Shown piece after piece: positions 23,680 through 35,138 of a DNA stretch of 64,000 nt. The stretch is from Lenzites betulinus (Eukaryota > Basidiomycota > Agaricomycetes > Polyporales > Polyporaceae). The notes beneath the pieces are model-generated. The model did not search any database. It was not told the DNA's origin and worked only from the letters and a program-made list of their open reading frames with translations. Each line of letters begins with the position of its first letter. Position 1 is the stretch's first letter. A program made the translations under genes and the position numbers. Location of the stretch: the NCBI GenBank assembly GCA_022264855.1, contig JABYQU010000005.1, positions 558,001 through 622,000 on the forward strand, in the 5' to 3' direction.

Positions 23680-24992
23680 CTAGTTTTCTGCAACGCTGAC
23701 GGCAGGTGCCTCCGGAACAACAGCCTCGACTGACGGCTCTTCGGTCGCCGCCGGAGGCTGAGCAGCCACCTGCGCCTCGCCCTCCAGCTCAATCGCGCAC
23801 TTGATGTCCCACTCGCGCAGGCCGACCTTCGCGCCCTTCGCGCGCCACTGCTCCCACAGCTTCTCCCGCCGTTCCGCGCACATGCGGACGAGCGGCTCCC
23901 AGTAGCGCTCATGGACGTACTCGACGTGTGCGGAGCCCGCCCACTCGGACATGAGCTGCTCGGGCGTGAAGAGGCCCTCGGCGAGGCAGTCCGGGTTGAA
24001 GCGGAGCTTCGGGCGGGTGAGGGGGTCGATGAAGGGCGTGATGAGCTTGAAGAACGCGTTCAGGAGGAAGGGGACGTTCACGACGAAGGCGCGGCCTAGT
24101 CGTTCTGGGTCTGGGATCGAACAGTTGACTGTTAGGCGGCACAAAGACCGGACGGCGGGAGTGCGTACAATGTGTCTGTAGGATGTTCAGTACTGTTCGC
24201 GCTTGGCCTAGCGATGGATTCTTGGCGCGGTCGGCGAAGTTCACCATGAGCGCAAGAGTTCTGAAAACACACTTTCTCAGCGGATGCTTCGCGTTGCGGG
24301 ATAAACGTGACTTACTCCACGCCCGGGCCCATGAGCTCTGTCAGGCGTTCCAACGCCCAAACGACGAAGTGGACTTGACGGATGCTTTCCTCCGTATTTT
24401 GTCGACTCGGACGCAGGTACAACGCGGGGCGGTTGTCTACATCGTAACCCCAAATGGTCATCTTGCCGGTGAGTGCCTGTGTGCAAAATCAGACCCAGGG
24501 CTCAATGTCTCAGCGCCGTGATAATGTCTTACTTCTGGTTCGACATGCGAGGCTGTGATGAGGTCGTATACACCGTATTCACGTCGCCACTTGAGCGTTT
24601 CCTCTAGTCGTTTTATGGCGGCGGGCCCACTAGCCCACTTGACCGCGCGTAGAAATCTGCAGTATGTTATTAAGCCGAAGTTAGAACTGCATGTTTCGGA
24701 GAGTACATACCTAAGCAAGCATTCGTAAGACTGCAGGTATTGAGTAAGACGCATACGTCTTTAGAGGAGAGGTATCGCTTGAACGCACCAGCCAGAACTT
24801 CTCCGCCTCCGTGAGCGCGCCATTCTCTACCCCAGGTAGTACATAGTCGTCCTTATCAAAGTGTTTAAAGACCTCGTCATATAGCGCTTTCTGCGCGTCC
24901 GTTGTCTTGAGCTGGGGAGGCAGAACGGCAGGATCGACGGGTATATGAGGTGGGGGGCGAGCCTCGTAGATGGTCTCTGTTTGTGTCGCCAT
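23680..24992 (-). CDS. CRAL-TRIO (Sec14-like) lipid-transfer protein
   Basis: Sec14-family phosphatidylinositol-transfer-like protein. The ATG at 24992 (MATQTETIYEARPPPHIP) is chosen over in-frame upstream triplets because only it gives a normal start. Next come an N-terminal helical CRAL-TRIO_N region (EAEKFWL, CLLRFLRAVKWASGPAAIKRL, TLKWRREYGV), then the lipid-binding domain with GYDVDNRPALYLRPSRQNTE, NPSLGQARTVLNILQTHYPERL, and LGRAFVVNVPFLLNAFFKLI-type sequence, ending DPLTRPKLRFN. The C-terminus has an acidic, Ala/Pro-rich tail ending VAEN at the TAG (23682-23680). About six short introns. It is probably cytosolic or membrane-associated and related to Pdr16/Csr1-type proteins. It diverges from the ETFRF1-like gene, 262 bp away. 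Confidence 0.87.
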
Positions 24993-25254
24993 GAGATTTG
25001 CGGCCAAGATCACCTTCCAAGTTTCCTATATCTATGTGGTATGCGCGAGCACCGTGTCGTCGTGGCAGGGCGCAGAAGTGGTGGCAAGAAGCAGAAGGAA
25101 GTCCTGCTCGCGCGCTTCACAGTGCTATAACCTGCCCGTCTTTGCGCGTCACTGGCACGTGGACGTGTACGCGCAGAGGCGGTTCCTTATCCAAGTCTGT
25201 CGTCTCCCTCATCGACCACTCATCTCGTGTCTCTATGAACCATCTACGTTGGCA
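24993..25254. promoter_or_regulatory. Divergent promoter, CRAL-TRIO / LYR-protein pair
   Basis: Only 262 bp separate the two start codons facing away from each other, so both promoters must lie in it or overlap. No clear TATA box on either side. Confidence 0.5.
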
Positions 25255-25725
25255 ATGGCGAGCAAGGAGACGAGACTGAGGGTGATATCTCTGTACAAGG
25301 AGCTACACAGACTTGGCCGTGAATATCCTGATCCTGCGTACGCCCAATCTCCTACAGCACCAGACTCACACGACCTCCTTGCGATATTGATACTGACCGT
25401 GTCGAACGACACATGCAGGTACAACTTTCACAAGAAGCTGCGTGGGCTTTTTGAGAGTGCGTCTCACGGTTCCGTATCGTAATGCCTCAACTTAAGCGTG
25501 AGGTCGTCGAACAGAGAACCGGAATCTCTCTGATCCACAGGAGATAGAGAAAGCCATAAAGCTGGGCGAGTACATCCGGAACGGTGCGATACCCTCCATA
25601 TCTTGTGTAGAATAAACACTCAACCCCATCCCACCTTAGAAACGCTTGCGTTGTACTCGTTGCGCAAGTACCGCCACTTGAAACGAATGTACCCCCAAGA
25701 ATCCCCTGCCGACCCCTTTCCATGA
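25255..25725 (+). CDS. LYR-motif protein similar to ETFRF1 (LYRM5)
   Basis: Small complex1_LYR-family mitochondrial protein. Four exons: MASKETRLRVISLYKELHRL from 25255, then YNFHKKLRGLF, NRNLSDPQEIEKAIKLGEYI, and ETLALYSLRKYRHLKRMYP, ending DPFP at the TGA at 25723-25725. Codons are completed across each intron. The pattern SLYK...LGREYP, F.KKL...F, I..GE and LY.LRKYR..K matches ETFRF1/LYRM5, which in animals regulates electron-transfer flavoprotein. About 85 residues, a normal length. There is no cleavable presequence; LYR proteins often lack one. Naming rests on pattern recognition, so another LYRM member cannot be excluded. Confidence 0.78.
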
Positions 25726-26433
25726 CCACTCACGGGGCTGTCACTCGCCGAAGCGCAGAGGGGTCCCAGCGTAATATCTGCGTATGCTCGGATATCTGCG
25801 CGGTGTATGAATAGCGAAAACAATCGGTGGTATCATCCCTTCCCCTTACAGTGTGCCGACTGCTTTTCCCAGCTGCTCTTGCATGTGTTGTTGGGGCGGC
25901 AATGACTCGGGGGCTTAGTCTGGCTGGGTAAGCCGGGTTAGTCTCTAGTATTAAGCAACCCGTTCGCCGAAGGCCACCCTTTTCACACCTCGTTCGCCAG
26001 GCAATATAACCCATAAACGGTATGCTGTCGTAGAAGCTCTCAATACTCTCTACCACGGATTATCGGAAGACGTTCACATATCCACGCAGGATGTTGGCAC
26101 GGGTACGCGGTGTTCGAGGCACGGCTTGCAAACGATAGCATACCTGCTGCCACTCAACTACCGGGTCAGACTATGTGACCGCCCTCTGCCCTCGATGTCG
26201 GAACGCGTCTTCCGCGTTGCCCTCAAGCCACCGTCCCATCTCGAAACGAGATATCGCAGTTGAATTACTAGCAGACGAGAAAGTCATAGCTTCGGTGGTC
26301 GAGTACAAAACCTCTCTAGGATATGCCCGTGCGTTTGGCTTCGCTCTCCGGACTGCGGGTCTCGCTCCCAACGTCGAGTCTTGCGAGATATGACGCATAC
26401 GATTTGGGGACGCCGGAAACGCGCTCAGCGGAG
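25726..26433. other. Intergenic
   Basis: No supported gene. AT/GC mixed sequence leading up to the inverted-repeat element. Confidence 0.4.
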
Positions 26434-27338
26434 CATCTCACGATCCGGACTGGGGGACAACATACTTGTTCGAACGCAACACTCTGGGTCGGGGTGAGCC
26501 GACATGAGGTTGACAGGGTCAGCCTCCTGCTGGCAGCCCCCGGGGAATAAAAAATGGGGAGGGGCGTACTCTCTCCCCATTCCCCTCTTCCCTTCCTTCC
26601 GCCATCTCTGGTGCGTTTCCTCCTCCTTTCCCCCATCCCTTGTGCTGATATCTTCTGTCCCTTTCACCATTGACCCCCATCCATTACAGATGCTCGACCG
26701 CCGCCGACCATCGACCGCGGCTCCGACAGTCGCTCGACACCGACACCGACACCGACTTTGCCTCAAGACATTCAAGGGCCCACGTTGGGAGAGCAGCCGT
26801 TGTCTGCCGGGTGACTTGCCTCGTCATTTTCGGTCTCGAGGTATAGGGACCCGGGTCCGCACCGCCGTAGCAAGCCGTCTGCTGCCACACTCAAGGTGCG
26901 TCCCGAGGGAGGGACATTGTCCTGGCGCATACCTTTTCGTGGTCCTCGGGATAAGTACCTGTCTGCGCGCTGCTCCTCGTTGGGAGGCGGGCAGGTGGGG
27001 AAACCAAAATGCGCTCCAGGTAGGTCTTTCATGTCCTATAAGCTAGCTACGCGCCTTGGAACCATATAGTATTATATGTAGCCGAATGAAACATATGCAA
27101 ATTATCATCGCTGTTGACCTGTCCTTCGAAAGTGGATTATGTACGCCGGAATACTGTCATGAACATCATACTAGCGAAGGGAAGAGGGGAATGGGAAGAG
27201 AGCACGCCCCTCCCCGCTTTTTATTACCGGGGGGCTGTCAGCATGAGGCTGACCCTGGCAACCTCCCGTCGGCTCACCCATGACACAGAGTGTCGCGGCC
27301 GATCAAGCATGTCGTCGTCCAGTCCGGATCGTGAGGAG
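26434..27338. mobile_element. 0.9 kb inverted-repeat element (possible MITE or degraded transposon)
   Basis: The left arm (about 26434-26594) and the reverse complement of the right arm (about 27176-27338) align along about 160 bp, with roughly 80% identity by eye. Shared blocks include CTCACGATCCGGACTGG, GGTGAGCCGAC, GACAGGGTCAGCCTC, a short A-run and TCCCCATTCCCCTCTTCCCT. The inner 580 bp has no convincing ORF. Target-site duplication and exact ends were not found. This could be a MITE, a degraded DNA transposon, or a local inverted duplication. Confidence 0.6.
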
Positions 27339-27832
27339 CGCGTACTACTCGGCATTTTGTTCAATTCATGAACACTACGACTTCCATATAGGGAACTGCA
27401 CCATTAGGACCGGAACTCTCTCTGCGCGCGCGCCCGGGAATTCCCGAGTTCGGCTGCTTGAGCTTACTACCAGCATGATGTTACCTTGGTTCACAAGTCG
27501 CAACACGTCCTGAGTAACTTTCTGAGCATTCACATCAAAGTCTAGGTCTTATACCCTCAAAGTCTAAGTCTTACGCCATAAAAGTCTAGGTCCTACGCCA
27601 TGGGATGTCCGCGGAATCGGGCTATTACCCAAACTGCGTCTTACAAAGGACTGTTTGTGTAGGCACAGCTCAAGATCATGTTCTCCCACCCTCTGCCCTC
27701 GGGATTCAACCTTGTGACTGCTGCGGTGCCTACTATATCTGTAATCCGATCCTCTGCCTTGTCGATGCTATATCTGCGTCTCTAGCTTTACTCCTCGTTA
27801 GCCATCTCTCAAAGGCACCCGACACTCGTACA
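27339..27832. other. Intergenic with a short tandem repeat; promoter of dehydrogenase
   Basis: Near 27537-27600 a unit close to AAAGTCTAGGTCTTACGCC occurs three times (about 27537, 27560 and 27585), giving a small imperfect tandem repeat. No gene seen. Confidence 0.5.
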
Positions 27833-29178
27833 ATGTCCACTGCGAAAACGACTCAAAAAGCCCTCATCGTGCCTGCTCCAGGCGCTGCGTACGTCGTCGG
27901 TGAATCAGTCATTCCCCAGCCTGGTCCAAAGGAAATACTGGTCAAACTTCATGCTGTTGGGCTAAACCCCGTCGACTGGAAGGTCTCGCAACCAGAATTC
28001 TCTGCGGTTCTGGCCCCTGCTTATCCGTTTGTTCCTGGTACCGACGGCGCTGGGACTGTTGTCGATGTTGGTGAGGATGTGCCGGCTGAAACCTTCAAGA
28101 AGGGTGATCGTGTGTAAGTAGGATCCATGTGTAACCTGGCCTTGATGCGACTGGATGCTGACATTTTGTTTCTATCCGCCCATTGCAGACTCTTTGCGGG
28201 CTACCGGAATGTCCGCGCGTATGCAGCATTTCAAGAGTACTGCACGATCCCTGTGATGTTCGCTGCACGGGTCAGTAGATCATCAATATGTATATCTCAT
28301 TGCATTGTTGTACCAGCTAATGTCCACACAGATACCTGCCAACATTAGCTTCGAGGAATCTGCCACTGTCCCGGGCACACTCAGTAGTGCGACGCTGGGA
28401 TTCTACAACACGAACAACGAGGCGGAAAGCCTAGCCCTGAAACCGTTTTGGGAAGAAGGCGGAAAGGCCGCATACGCAGGCAAGCCTATTCTGATCCTCG
28501 GCGGAGCGTCGTCCCTTGGGCAGTACGGTAAGGCCAATAAGAACCCATGACATCGGAGATGTTTTTTTACGAAACCATTTTCCTATGGCAGCTATACAAC
28601 TCGCGCATGCGTCCGGATTCAAGCCTATCATTACTACCGCATCCACTCCGAATGCCATACTACTCACCTCTATGGGCGCGACCTACGTGGTGGATCGTTC
28701 ACTTCCCACCGAGACCATCATCGAAAACACTCACAAGTTGGCGAAGGGAGCACCTATCGAGTTCATCTTTGACGCTGTATCACTTCCTGAAACCCAAACA
28801 CTCGCGTACAAGGTTCTCGCCCCTGGTGGAGCGCTCGCCATCGTTCTGCCCTCTGCGATCCCTGCTGAACTGAAGAAGGCGGATGATAACAAGCGGGTCG
28901 CTTCCGTGCGTGGTATTGTGCACCTCCCGCAGAACAGAGCGACTGGCGCCGAGCTGTTTAAAAGGGTGACGCAATGGCTTGAGCAGGAGATCATCCAAGT
29001 ATGTCTCTTCGTGGGAATGCTGTGTTTGCTCTTGAAGCTGATGTCGACGATGTGTTTAGCCAAACGCATTCGAGGTTCTTCCTGGTGGACTGGCGGGCAT
29101 TCCCCCGGGCTTGGAGCGTCTGAAGAACCACCAAGTGAGCGCGAAGAAGCTTGTAGTGCGCCCACCAGAGACCCCTTG
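27833..29178 (+). CDS. GroES-like zinc-type alcohol dehydrogenase / enoyl reductase
   Basis: MDR-superfamily oxidoreductase, of the quinone-oxidoreductase/trans-acting enoyl reductase kind. The ATG at 27833 (MSTAKTTQKALIVPAPG) is followed by the GroES-like domain with LHAVGLNPVDWKVSQPEF, VPGTDGAGTVVDVGEDV and KKGDRV. The NAD(P)-binding Rossmann segment ILILGGASSLGQYAIQLA follows, its AIQLA part across an intron, then FDAVSLPETQT and YKVLAPGGALAIVLPS. It ends PPGLERLKNHQVSAKKLVV. Introns at about 28115, 28269, 28528 and 28998. There is no catalytic zinc motif of the GHE type, so it is probably zinc-independent. About 360 residues, a normal size. It is a lone gene; no secondary-metabolite core enzyme lies in the window. 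Confidence 0.88.
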
Positions 29179-29829
29179 AGCTCCTCCGTCACGTCGTGCA
29201 TTCATGTTAAAGAGGAATGCTACGTATGCATCTACGGGATTTACTACAATATTGCGTACGGCCTCCACAAACATGCTCTGACAAGCCGGCGTGATTTTCG
29301 AGTCCCTTTATCCGCGTTCTCTCTAGGCTTGCCAGGTGTCGTATTCCGCGCTGGAATTACAGCTCCGAGTCCTCTCGTCGAACACCTAACGTTAGGCGTA
29401 GTTAAAAGTGTTTAGGCCACTGAGCACCTATCTCGTAAAGCGCGAATTACTAGCAGGGTCGCTGACTCGTACCTGGACCTGCCTGGACGCGTGACGACGC
29501 GTGTAGTCACATCTGTGCATCACGCGTTAATTACCAGTAATACGCGTACCTCCATTTTCCACGTACGTACACGATACTGCTGGTCGCATCCGAGTCTGCC
29601 GTCGACCGCATTCGTCACCTCTATAATAGTCAAATCTAGGGGAGCTTTTACCTCGGCGACCATTACTACCTCGAGTAGGCAGCCACCGCAAAGCGCTAGT
29701 ACTCAAACTACCAGTGCTGAAGCAACCCCTGGCAATCCGAGTACGTTGTTGTTATTGCCCCATTCCCGCTCAACAGGGGCTGCATATGTCAAATATATAT
29801 ACTCACTACCTCTGAATTATTTCCACAGA
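29179..29829. other. Intergenic or 5' part of the following unknown gene
   Basis: Ser/Thr-rich translation from about 29640-29740 might be an upstream exon of the following gene, but the frame does not join cleanly. Nothing else identified. Confidence 0.3.
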
Positions 29830-30559
29830 AAGTCAATCATGCTGATATCTTCGACAACGCCATAAACTGCGCATACACGGATGGGGACTTTGAATTCCTT
29901 CCTTCGTATGCTCACTCCCTTTCGAACCCGCTTGTCAAGGGCCTGTCCTCCGCTGGGGAACATCGTGCGTCTTTCCTAGCATCAAACCTGATCAATTTCG
30001 CTTATTCTATTTTGAGCAGAGGCTGCCAATACCGCTGCTGCATTCGTGCAGGCTTTCGAACAGATGCTCTTCGGTGGCTCTACGAACGGTACGTGGGGCT
30101 TTTCCATTTGGAATATACGCTCTGACGTCCTTTGTAGGGCCTTTGAACTTATCACCGGCGGCATTCTCGCAGTCATGGCCGGAAACACCCTATCCCCATC
30201 CCAAAGCTTCTCGTCTCTCCAGGTTCTACGAAGGCGTAGCCGTTACAGCTACAGACGCAACCCCAGTTGCACGTAATATCCTTCAGGCACGCTGCGAGGT
30301 CACTACGGACAGTATTGCATCCCCTGTCAACGCCTCAATATCCGCCGATAACTCTGCGCTTGCAGTGATTGGACAAGGAGGCTGGAAGAATCGCGACCCT
30401 ACCTTGGTCGTGTACCTCTTGGATATAGATCCCGACGCAGACGAGAGTGACCAAGAAGACGGAATCAACTCGTATGGCGACTTCAACAACATTGTCATCG
30501 AGCCAGGACCCGAGCTCGGATGTGCTCCCCGCGTATGGCAATGCTTGCATGGAAAGTGA
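29830..30559 (+). CDS. Unrecognised protein, 5' end uncertain
   Basis: Three exons join cleanly: KVNHADIFDNAINCAY ... GLSSAGEH from about 29830, QAANTAAAFVQAFEQMLFGG ... TNG, then PLNLSPAAFSQSWPETPY to the TGA at 30557-30559. The codons split by the two introns at about 29964 and 30089 are restored on splicing. I recognise no domain. The first exon seems to begin at a splice acceptor (TTTCCACAG), so the true start is upstream. Alternatively, it is a fragment of a mobile-element-derived gene. The acidic C-terminal segment reads DIDPDADESDQEDGIN. Confidence 0.45.
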
Positions 30560-31314
30560 CGGATATTGGTGATGGGCTTTTGATGGAGCATCTGCGAGCA
30601 AACGGCGGTGGAAAGAAGAAACTAACTTGCTTTGTATATAAGAGAATTCGACTAATCTGGTGGACTACTAATAGCCCATCTGAGAGATTGGACTAGTATC
30701 GTCATAACGAATAACTTGGCTATGTTGAGGACATGCAGGTCGCCAGAGACGTGCCACACTTAGACTATGCGGGTGGCCACCGTGGAAGTGGAAGTAACGT
30801 GACCGCGTCAACCGCCGGCCCGGGTGTCATTCGAGCTGGCTGCACTCCCGAGCAAACTGGTAGAAACAGTATATGATTGGGTGATTTGGAGTTTGTACGA
30901 GATATTTGCAGAGCATGCATTCATGCTTAGGGCCAGGAGCGTTTGAAAGTGTTCGAGGCTAGCGTTCGCCCATCTAAACCAGCGCCTCCGGCCGGCCTCA
31001 ACGGGGAAACCTACCGACAGAGACCGTTTCGCGTGGCTTGGTCCCTTGCAAGGCTATGCGTTCAATAATACCGCATACACGAACTTTACGAGAATTTGTC
31101 AACGCGTAGCTCAGACTGCAGAAATACGATAGCCAAAAGGTTACAGATTCCACACGTATCAATGAACCGGGACGATTCATGCATACTACAGTAGTCCGTG
31201 GAACTGAAGAGCCTAGCTGCTCATAAGATACCCGATCGAAAGGAAGGCAGGAGCGGAATAGCAGGGTTTCCGTACGTGATATCGTTAAGGGGGTCTATAG
31301 AGCGTGTGGCGTGC
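30560..31314. other. Intergenic
   Basis: No gene supported; 3' flank of the hydrophobin gene on the minus strand and of the unknown gene on the plus strand. Confidence 0.4.
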
Positions 31315-31918
31315 TCAGAGGATGACTGGAGAATGAGGTAATAAGCATCATGTTCTAGACGGGGAACCGAGACGCGGTGAGCGACTCACTCGGGACGCAT
31401 CCAATCGAGATGAGGCCGCCGTGGGAGTTGTTCTCGCAACAGACCGCGTTCGAGGAGCTGCCCAATAAAGTCAGATTGTGTGTATATGCGGGGGCGGAAA
31501 ACTCACCATGTCGAGCTGCCGATTCCGATGACGGACAGAGGCGAGCAGGTCAACCCAACTTCGACATCGGGCCCAAGGACAATCCCGAGAAGTCCAAGGA
31601 TGAGACTGGCGAGGGGGTTGTCGGCCTTGACGACTTGGTTGCAGCACTGGACGGGACCCGTAGAGCACGAGCCACCAGGAGGCTTGCTGGAAGGCTTGGG
31701 TTTGTTGGCGACTATGGAAGTCCGTCAACTCTGACTGAAGTACGTGGCGTAGGCCGGTGTAATGAAAACATACCGTCACGAGCGGAAGGCTTGTACAGCC
31801 TGGAGGGGGAGCGGGGCGGGAGGCCACGCGCCATGCGCTCCGCATTCGTCTCGATTGAGGCCGCGTGGACGGTCGCGACGAGGAGCGCGAAGAAAACCAG
31901 AGCGAGGGTATACTTCAT
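31315..31918 (-). CDS. Class I hydrophobin
   Basis: Secreted amphipathic cell-wall protein that coats hyphae and aerial structures. Exons read as 31918-31774, 31711-31507, 31457-31390 and 31325-31315: 429 nt, 142 residues, stop TGA. The signal peptide is MKYTLALVFFALLVATVHA, followed by the linker ASIETNAERMARGLPP. Eight cysteines have the hydrophobin spacing C-CC-C-C-CC-C: GGSC, QCCN, VGLTCSPL, SSTC, VCCENN and SIGC. The fifth cysteine codon is formed across the third exon junction. The protein ends GCVPIIL. The long gap between the first CC pair and the fourth cysteine, and the hydrophobic stretch LASLILGLLGIVLG, indicate class I. TATAAAA lies upstream at 32036-32030. Because the last exon has 11 bases, automated calls could miss it. 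Confidence 0.93.
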
Positions 31919-32029
31919 GGCTTCAAACGAAGGGGAGGGCAATGGCGGCCGCAAGGAGGCGAAAAGGAGCGGGACTGAGGAGGGCTCGGTCTGGAGGAAG
32001 GGGGCCAGGGAACGCGGCGGCGCAGATTT

Positions 32030-32036
32030 TATAGAT
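32030..32036 (-). promoter_or_regulatory. TATA box of hydrophobin gene
   Basis: TATAAAA on the minus strand about 115 bp upstream of the hydrophobin ATG, in the position expected for a core promoter of a highly expressed gene. Confidence 0.5.
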
Positions 32037-35000
32037 GACGGGCGGCGCGCACGTTCTGAGAGTCATATCCGGCTAGGAACAGATGTCTCGGCGCGTGGTT
32101 GAGTCGAAACATGCGTGCAGACGGGCGCGTGCGGCCTGTTCTGCGACAGGCATTTACTTCCAGCCTCGTAAACGCCATGATGCCGCGCCGGCACTGGTTC
32201 CACACAGTCGGCGGGGGGAGAGCGATACGGGCAGGGTGGGCGTGCGCAAATGTGTCGATGTACGCCTGGGCGGTGGGGCTAACGGCGACAGGAGGGCGTC
32301 GAGGAAGGACAGCGCCATGACGGCGTCACGGCGGGAAGCTAGCGCTGCCGTACACGCTGCATATCGCGCGCAAGCCGGACGGTGATAACACTGCATTCGC
32401 GGGTCCTCGGCTCAAGTGAATGGCACTGCGGCCAGAACGCGCGGACCGTCCGAGTGATGTTGAGATTACGGTGGGAGCGATGGAAGCAGAGGCAAGGCAA
32501 GGCCCGGCCAAAACCTGTCGGAGCGCCAGGAGGTTCTGTATCGGCCTCGAATTTCTATTGACAGATCATCATCGACATCAACACGCTCGATGATTTCAAT
32601 TTTCGCGTACCGATTCTCTGTGCTCGTGGAGTGGAATAGTATTGCACCGCCCGGTATAGTGGCGACTATACGCATGCCTCATTGCTACAGGGCCCAGGTA
32701 GGGGAAGTTGGACTCGTCGAGGCGGCTCAAAGCCTATTGCCTATCCCTCCTGCTGCAAATCACCCATGATCGTGAATCCGTGTGGCGGACAAGCGGGGTA
32801 CATCACTGTCCGGGCTGCCATGTTAGTCGCGGTGCTAGCAGATGGTGGAGGGAGGCAAGAGAGATCCGCCATGCCCGATTGCATATCACCAATTGAGAGT
32901 ACGAGCGCTTACGCGGTTTACCGTTCTCTCACGTCGACACCGGTCGACTCCCGAGGATATCCCACAGCAATTACCGCACCTTCCGCGCCATGCTGCACAA
33001 CGCGCGCAATCGATGGCGTGCCAGGGGCTAGGGTCGTTGCGCGGCCTTAGCCAAGAGGTCTGACGACGAACATACGTCGAGCATACCTCCACTCCACTCG
33101 AGCATGGTCGAAGACTCTGAATAGGGAATCGGTATGTTCAAGCTCGCTCATCTTGTGCACGGAACGTCATTTTCATCTTTATTTGTCCACAACAGACCTG
33201 TACTGATGTCTAGTCAGGCGACGACATGCGTAGGCCGCCTTTCTATGATATGCCCAACGAGGATTGTACTACCACCACTCTACCAGCCTTCGTCTGATGC
33301 TCAGGCACCTTTGTCGCCCACTGTCGCCTGTGCACAAGACGCCGCTCTATCCTGCTCGACTATTGGCGTTCGCTTGAGCTCTTCTAGGATTCTTTAAATT
33401 CGCCGCCTTGGATCCTCTCATAGCTCTGGTCTAGGCTCTGCTCTTCTTACATTCCCCTGATCCGCCTTGCTGGCACACCGTTCTACGCGCCAATTAGGCG
33501 TCCCCTTCCCTGCGCGTAGGTCCGCATACTCCACGACGGCTGCCGAGGCCTAATGCGAACGCAGTCGAGTGCTGCGGACCTTCAACATGCGCCCTAGAGC
33601 GCTGGTCACCCGTCTTCTAGCCGCGGAAGCTGCGTTAAGCCCGTCTTCCTGCCGCCATCGAATTAATGCGCGACGTACGTCTCGGATGCCTGACTGGGTG
33701 CCTCCGTTCTGGCGGTGGCAAAATGGATGGTGCCTGAGTACAATGCGGGCCGCAGTTCGGACTCGGTGTCCCCGGATCCGAGCAAGAGCCCTGTGTGGCT
33801 ACTCCGCTCCCGACGCATTCGGCGCCTTGGATTTCCAGCTGGGTGAGTCTATGCTCTTACCCTATCCAACCAACCCGATCTATCGCTCTCCCCGAGAGGC
33901 CTGTATCGGCGGTTCTTGAGATTGTCGGGTACTGAAGCAAGCTGAGTATTGCAGGTCGTCTACCATCGCCCGCATGGATGGTGGGCTGAGTGCGGCCTGT
34001 AGGTCTCGCACGCAATCAGACCAGCAGCTTGGCTATGTCCGCTGGACGATCTACCTCCCCTGCGGACAAGGCACCCGGCGGGAGCTATCTAATCCATAGG
34101 TCTCGTCCATCACGGTCATAGACAGGCAAAACCACTTTGACTGTCCGACGACGATTACCGGCAGAAAGTCAGTCAAGACCCGTCTTATAGCCACGCAGCG
34201 CGTGGTCTGCGGTGCTTTTGTTGCGGATGACCGGTAATGTGCCTTGTAGAAGATCAATCAACCCGCTTCGATTCTAGACATGCAAGTGTTGTCGTGAGCA
34301 TGCGTAGTTGATTTTCAGTGGAATTCAAGTCGGCGAGATCCAAACGTCCAGTTTCTCACCCGTATTTCTCGCAAGCCAGCAGAAAGATGTACCTCTGTTA
34401 AACCTTTACACCGCAGCTGTCATGGTTTGGATGCGAAAAGGGCATCGTGGACGCTCATGCGCGAGGTCATTGACAGGTCTGATGTTGCGCGTAGTGGACA
34501 ATCATCCGGCAGTGTGGATGTGGCGATGCACTCTCCCCGACGAGACCCATGTGTCGATGCCTTTATACACCCTGACATCTCCACGGCGAACCCATTGCCT
34601 GCGGCTAGTTCACCTCGACATTTCCTGGTGGCAAATGTGCGTCCGATCGTCCTGAGGTCAGCCTTCCTCCCACTCACTGAACTCGTTGACGGACCAGACT
34701 GCGCTTATCTATGTGGTGTTACCGCAGCATCCCGGGTGTTTCAAACCGTCATAGAGACTTGTGGTAAACGTGCGCAGTGTGAGGCTTCGAGGCCCTGCAG
34801 CGGCTTGAGGTTGTCTCGCCGCTCTACATGGTGGCCCAATCAAGACTTACCGTAGCAGCCCTGCGCTACGAAGATTAGTGTCAGGTGAGTGCACTCTGTG
34901 AGCCTGCGCATCACCTCGCTGCACGGTAATGAAAGATTCTTCCTTCGTTGCCTGTTTGGCTCGTCGTCGAAGCTCATACGACACCCAGCTAGGACTACCG

Positions 35001-35068
35001 CAGCAGCATTCGCACCAAGGAACCTCTCTACTCATGTTGGCTGGGCATCCATGTTGCCTTGGGCTGCA
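32037..35068. other. 3 kb gene-poor region
   Basis: Several open stretches occur (for example 33569-33919 and 34427-34855) but none has a recognisable domain, good start context or splice pattern. Composition is mixed and there is no clear terminal repeat. It may hold degraded mobile DNA. Confidence 0.4.
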
Positions 35069-35069
35069 G

Positions 35070-35076
35070 TATAAAA
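35070..35076 (+). promoter_or_regulatory. TATA box, GHQY/NCxWM gene 1
   Basis: TATAAAA about 69 bp upstream of the ATG at 35139. A similar TATA element (minus-strand TTTATATA, about 44737-44730) lies upstream of the third family member. Confidence 0.5.
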
Positions 35077-35138
35077 CGTAACAGCCACTCCAGCACCGCT
35101 TGCTCTCAACAACTCTCGGTATCTGCACTGCACCAAAA

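Noticed and set aside
33569..33919. 116 aa plus-strand open frame in the gene-poor 32-35 kb region
   Set aside because: No similarity or motif; probably chance.
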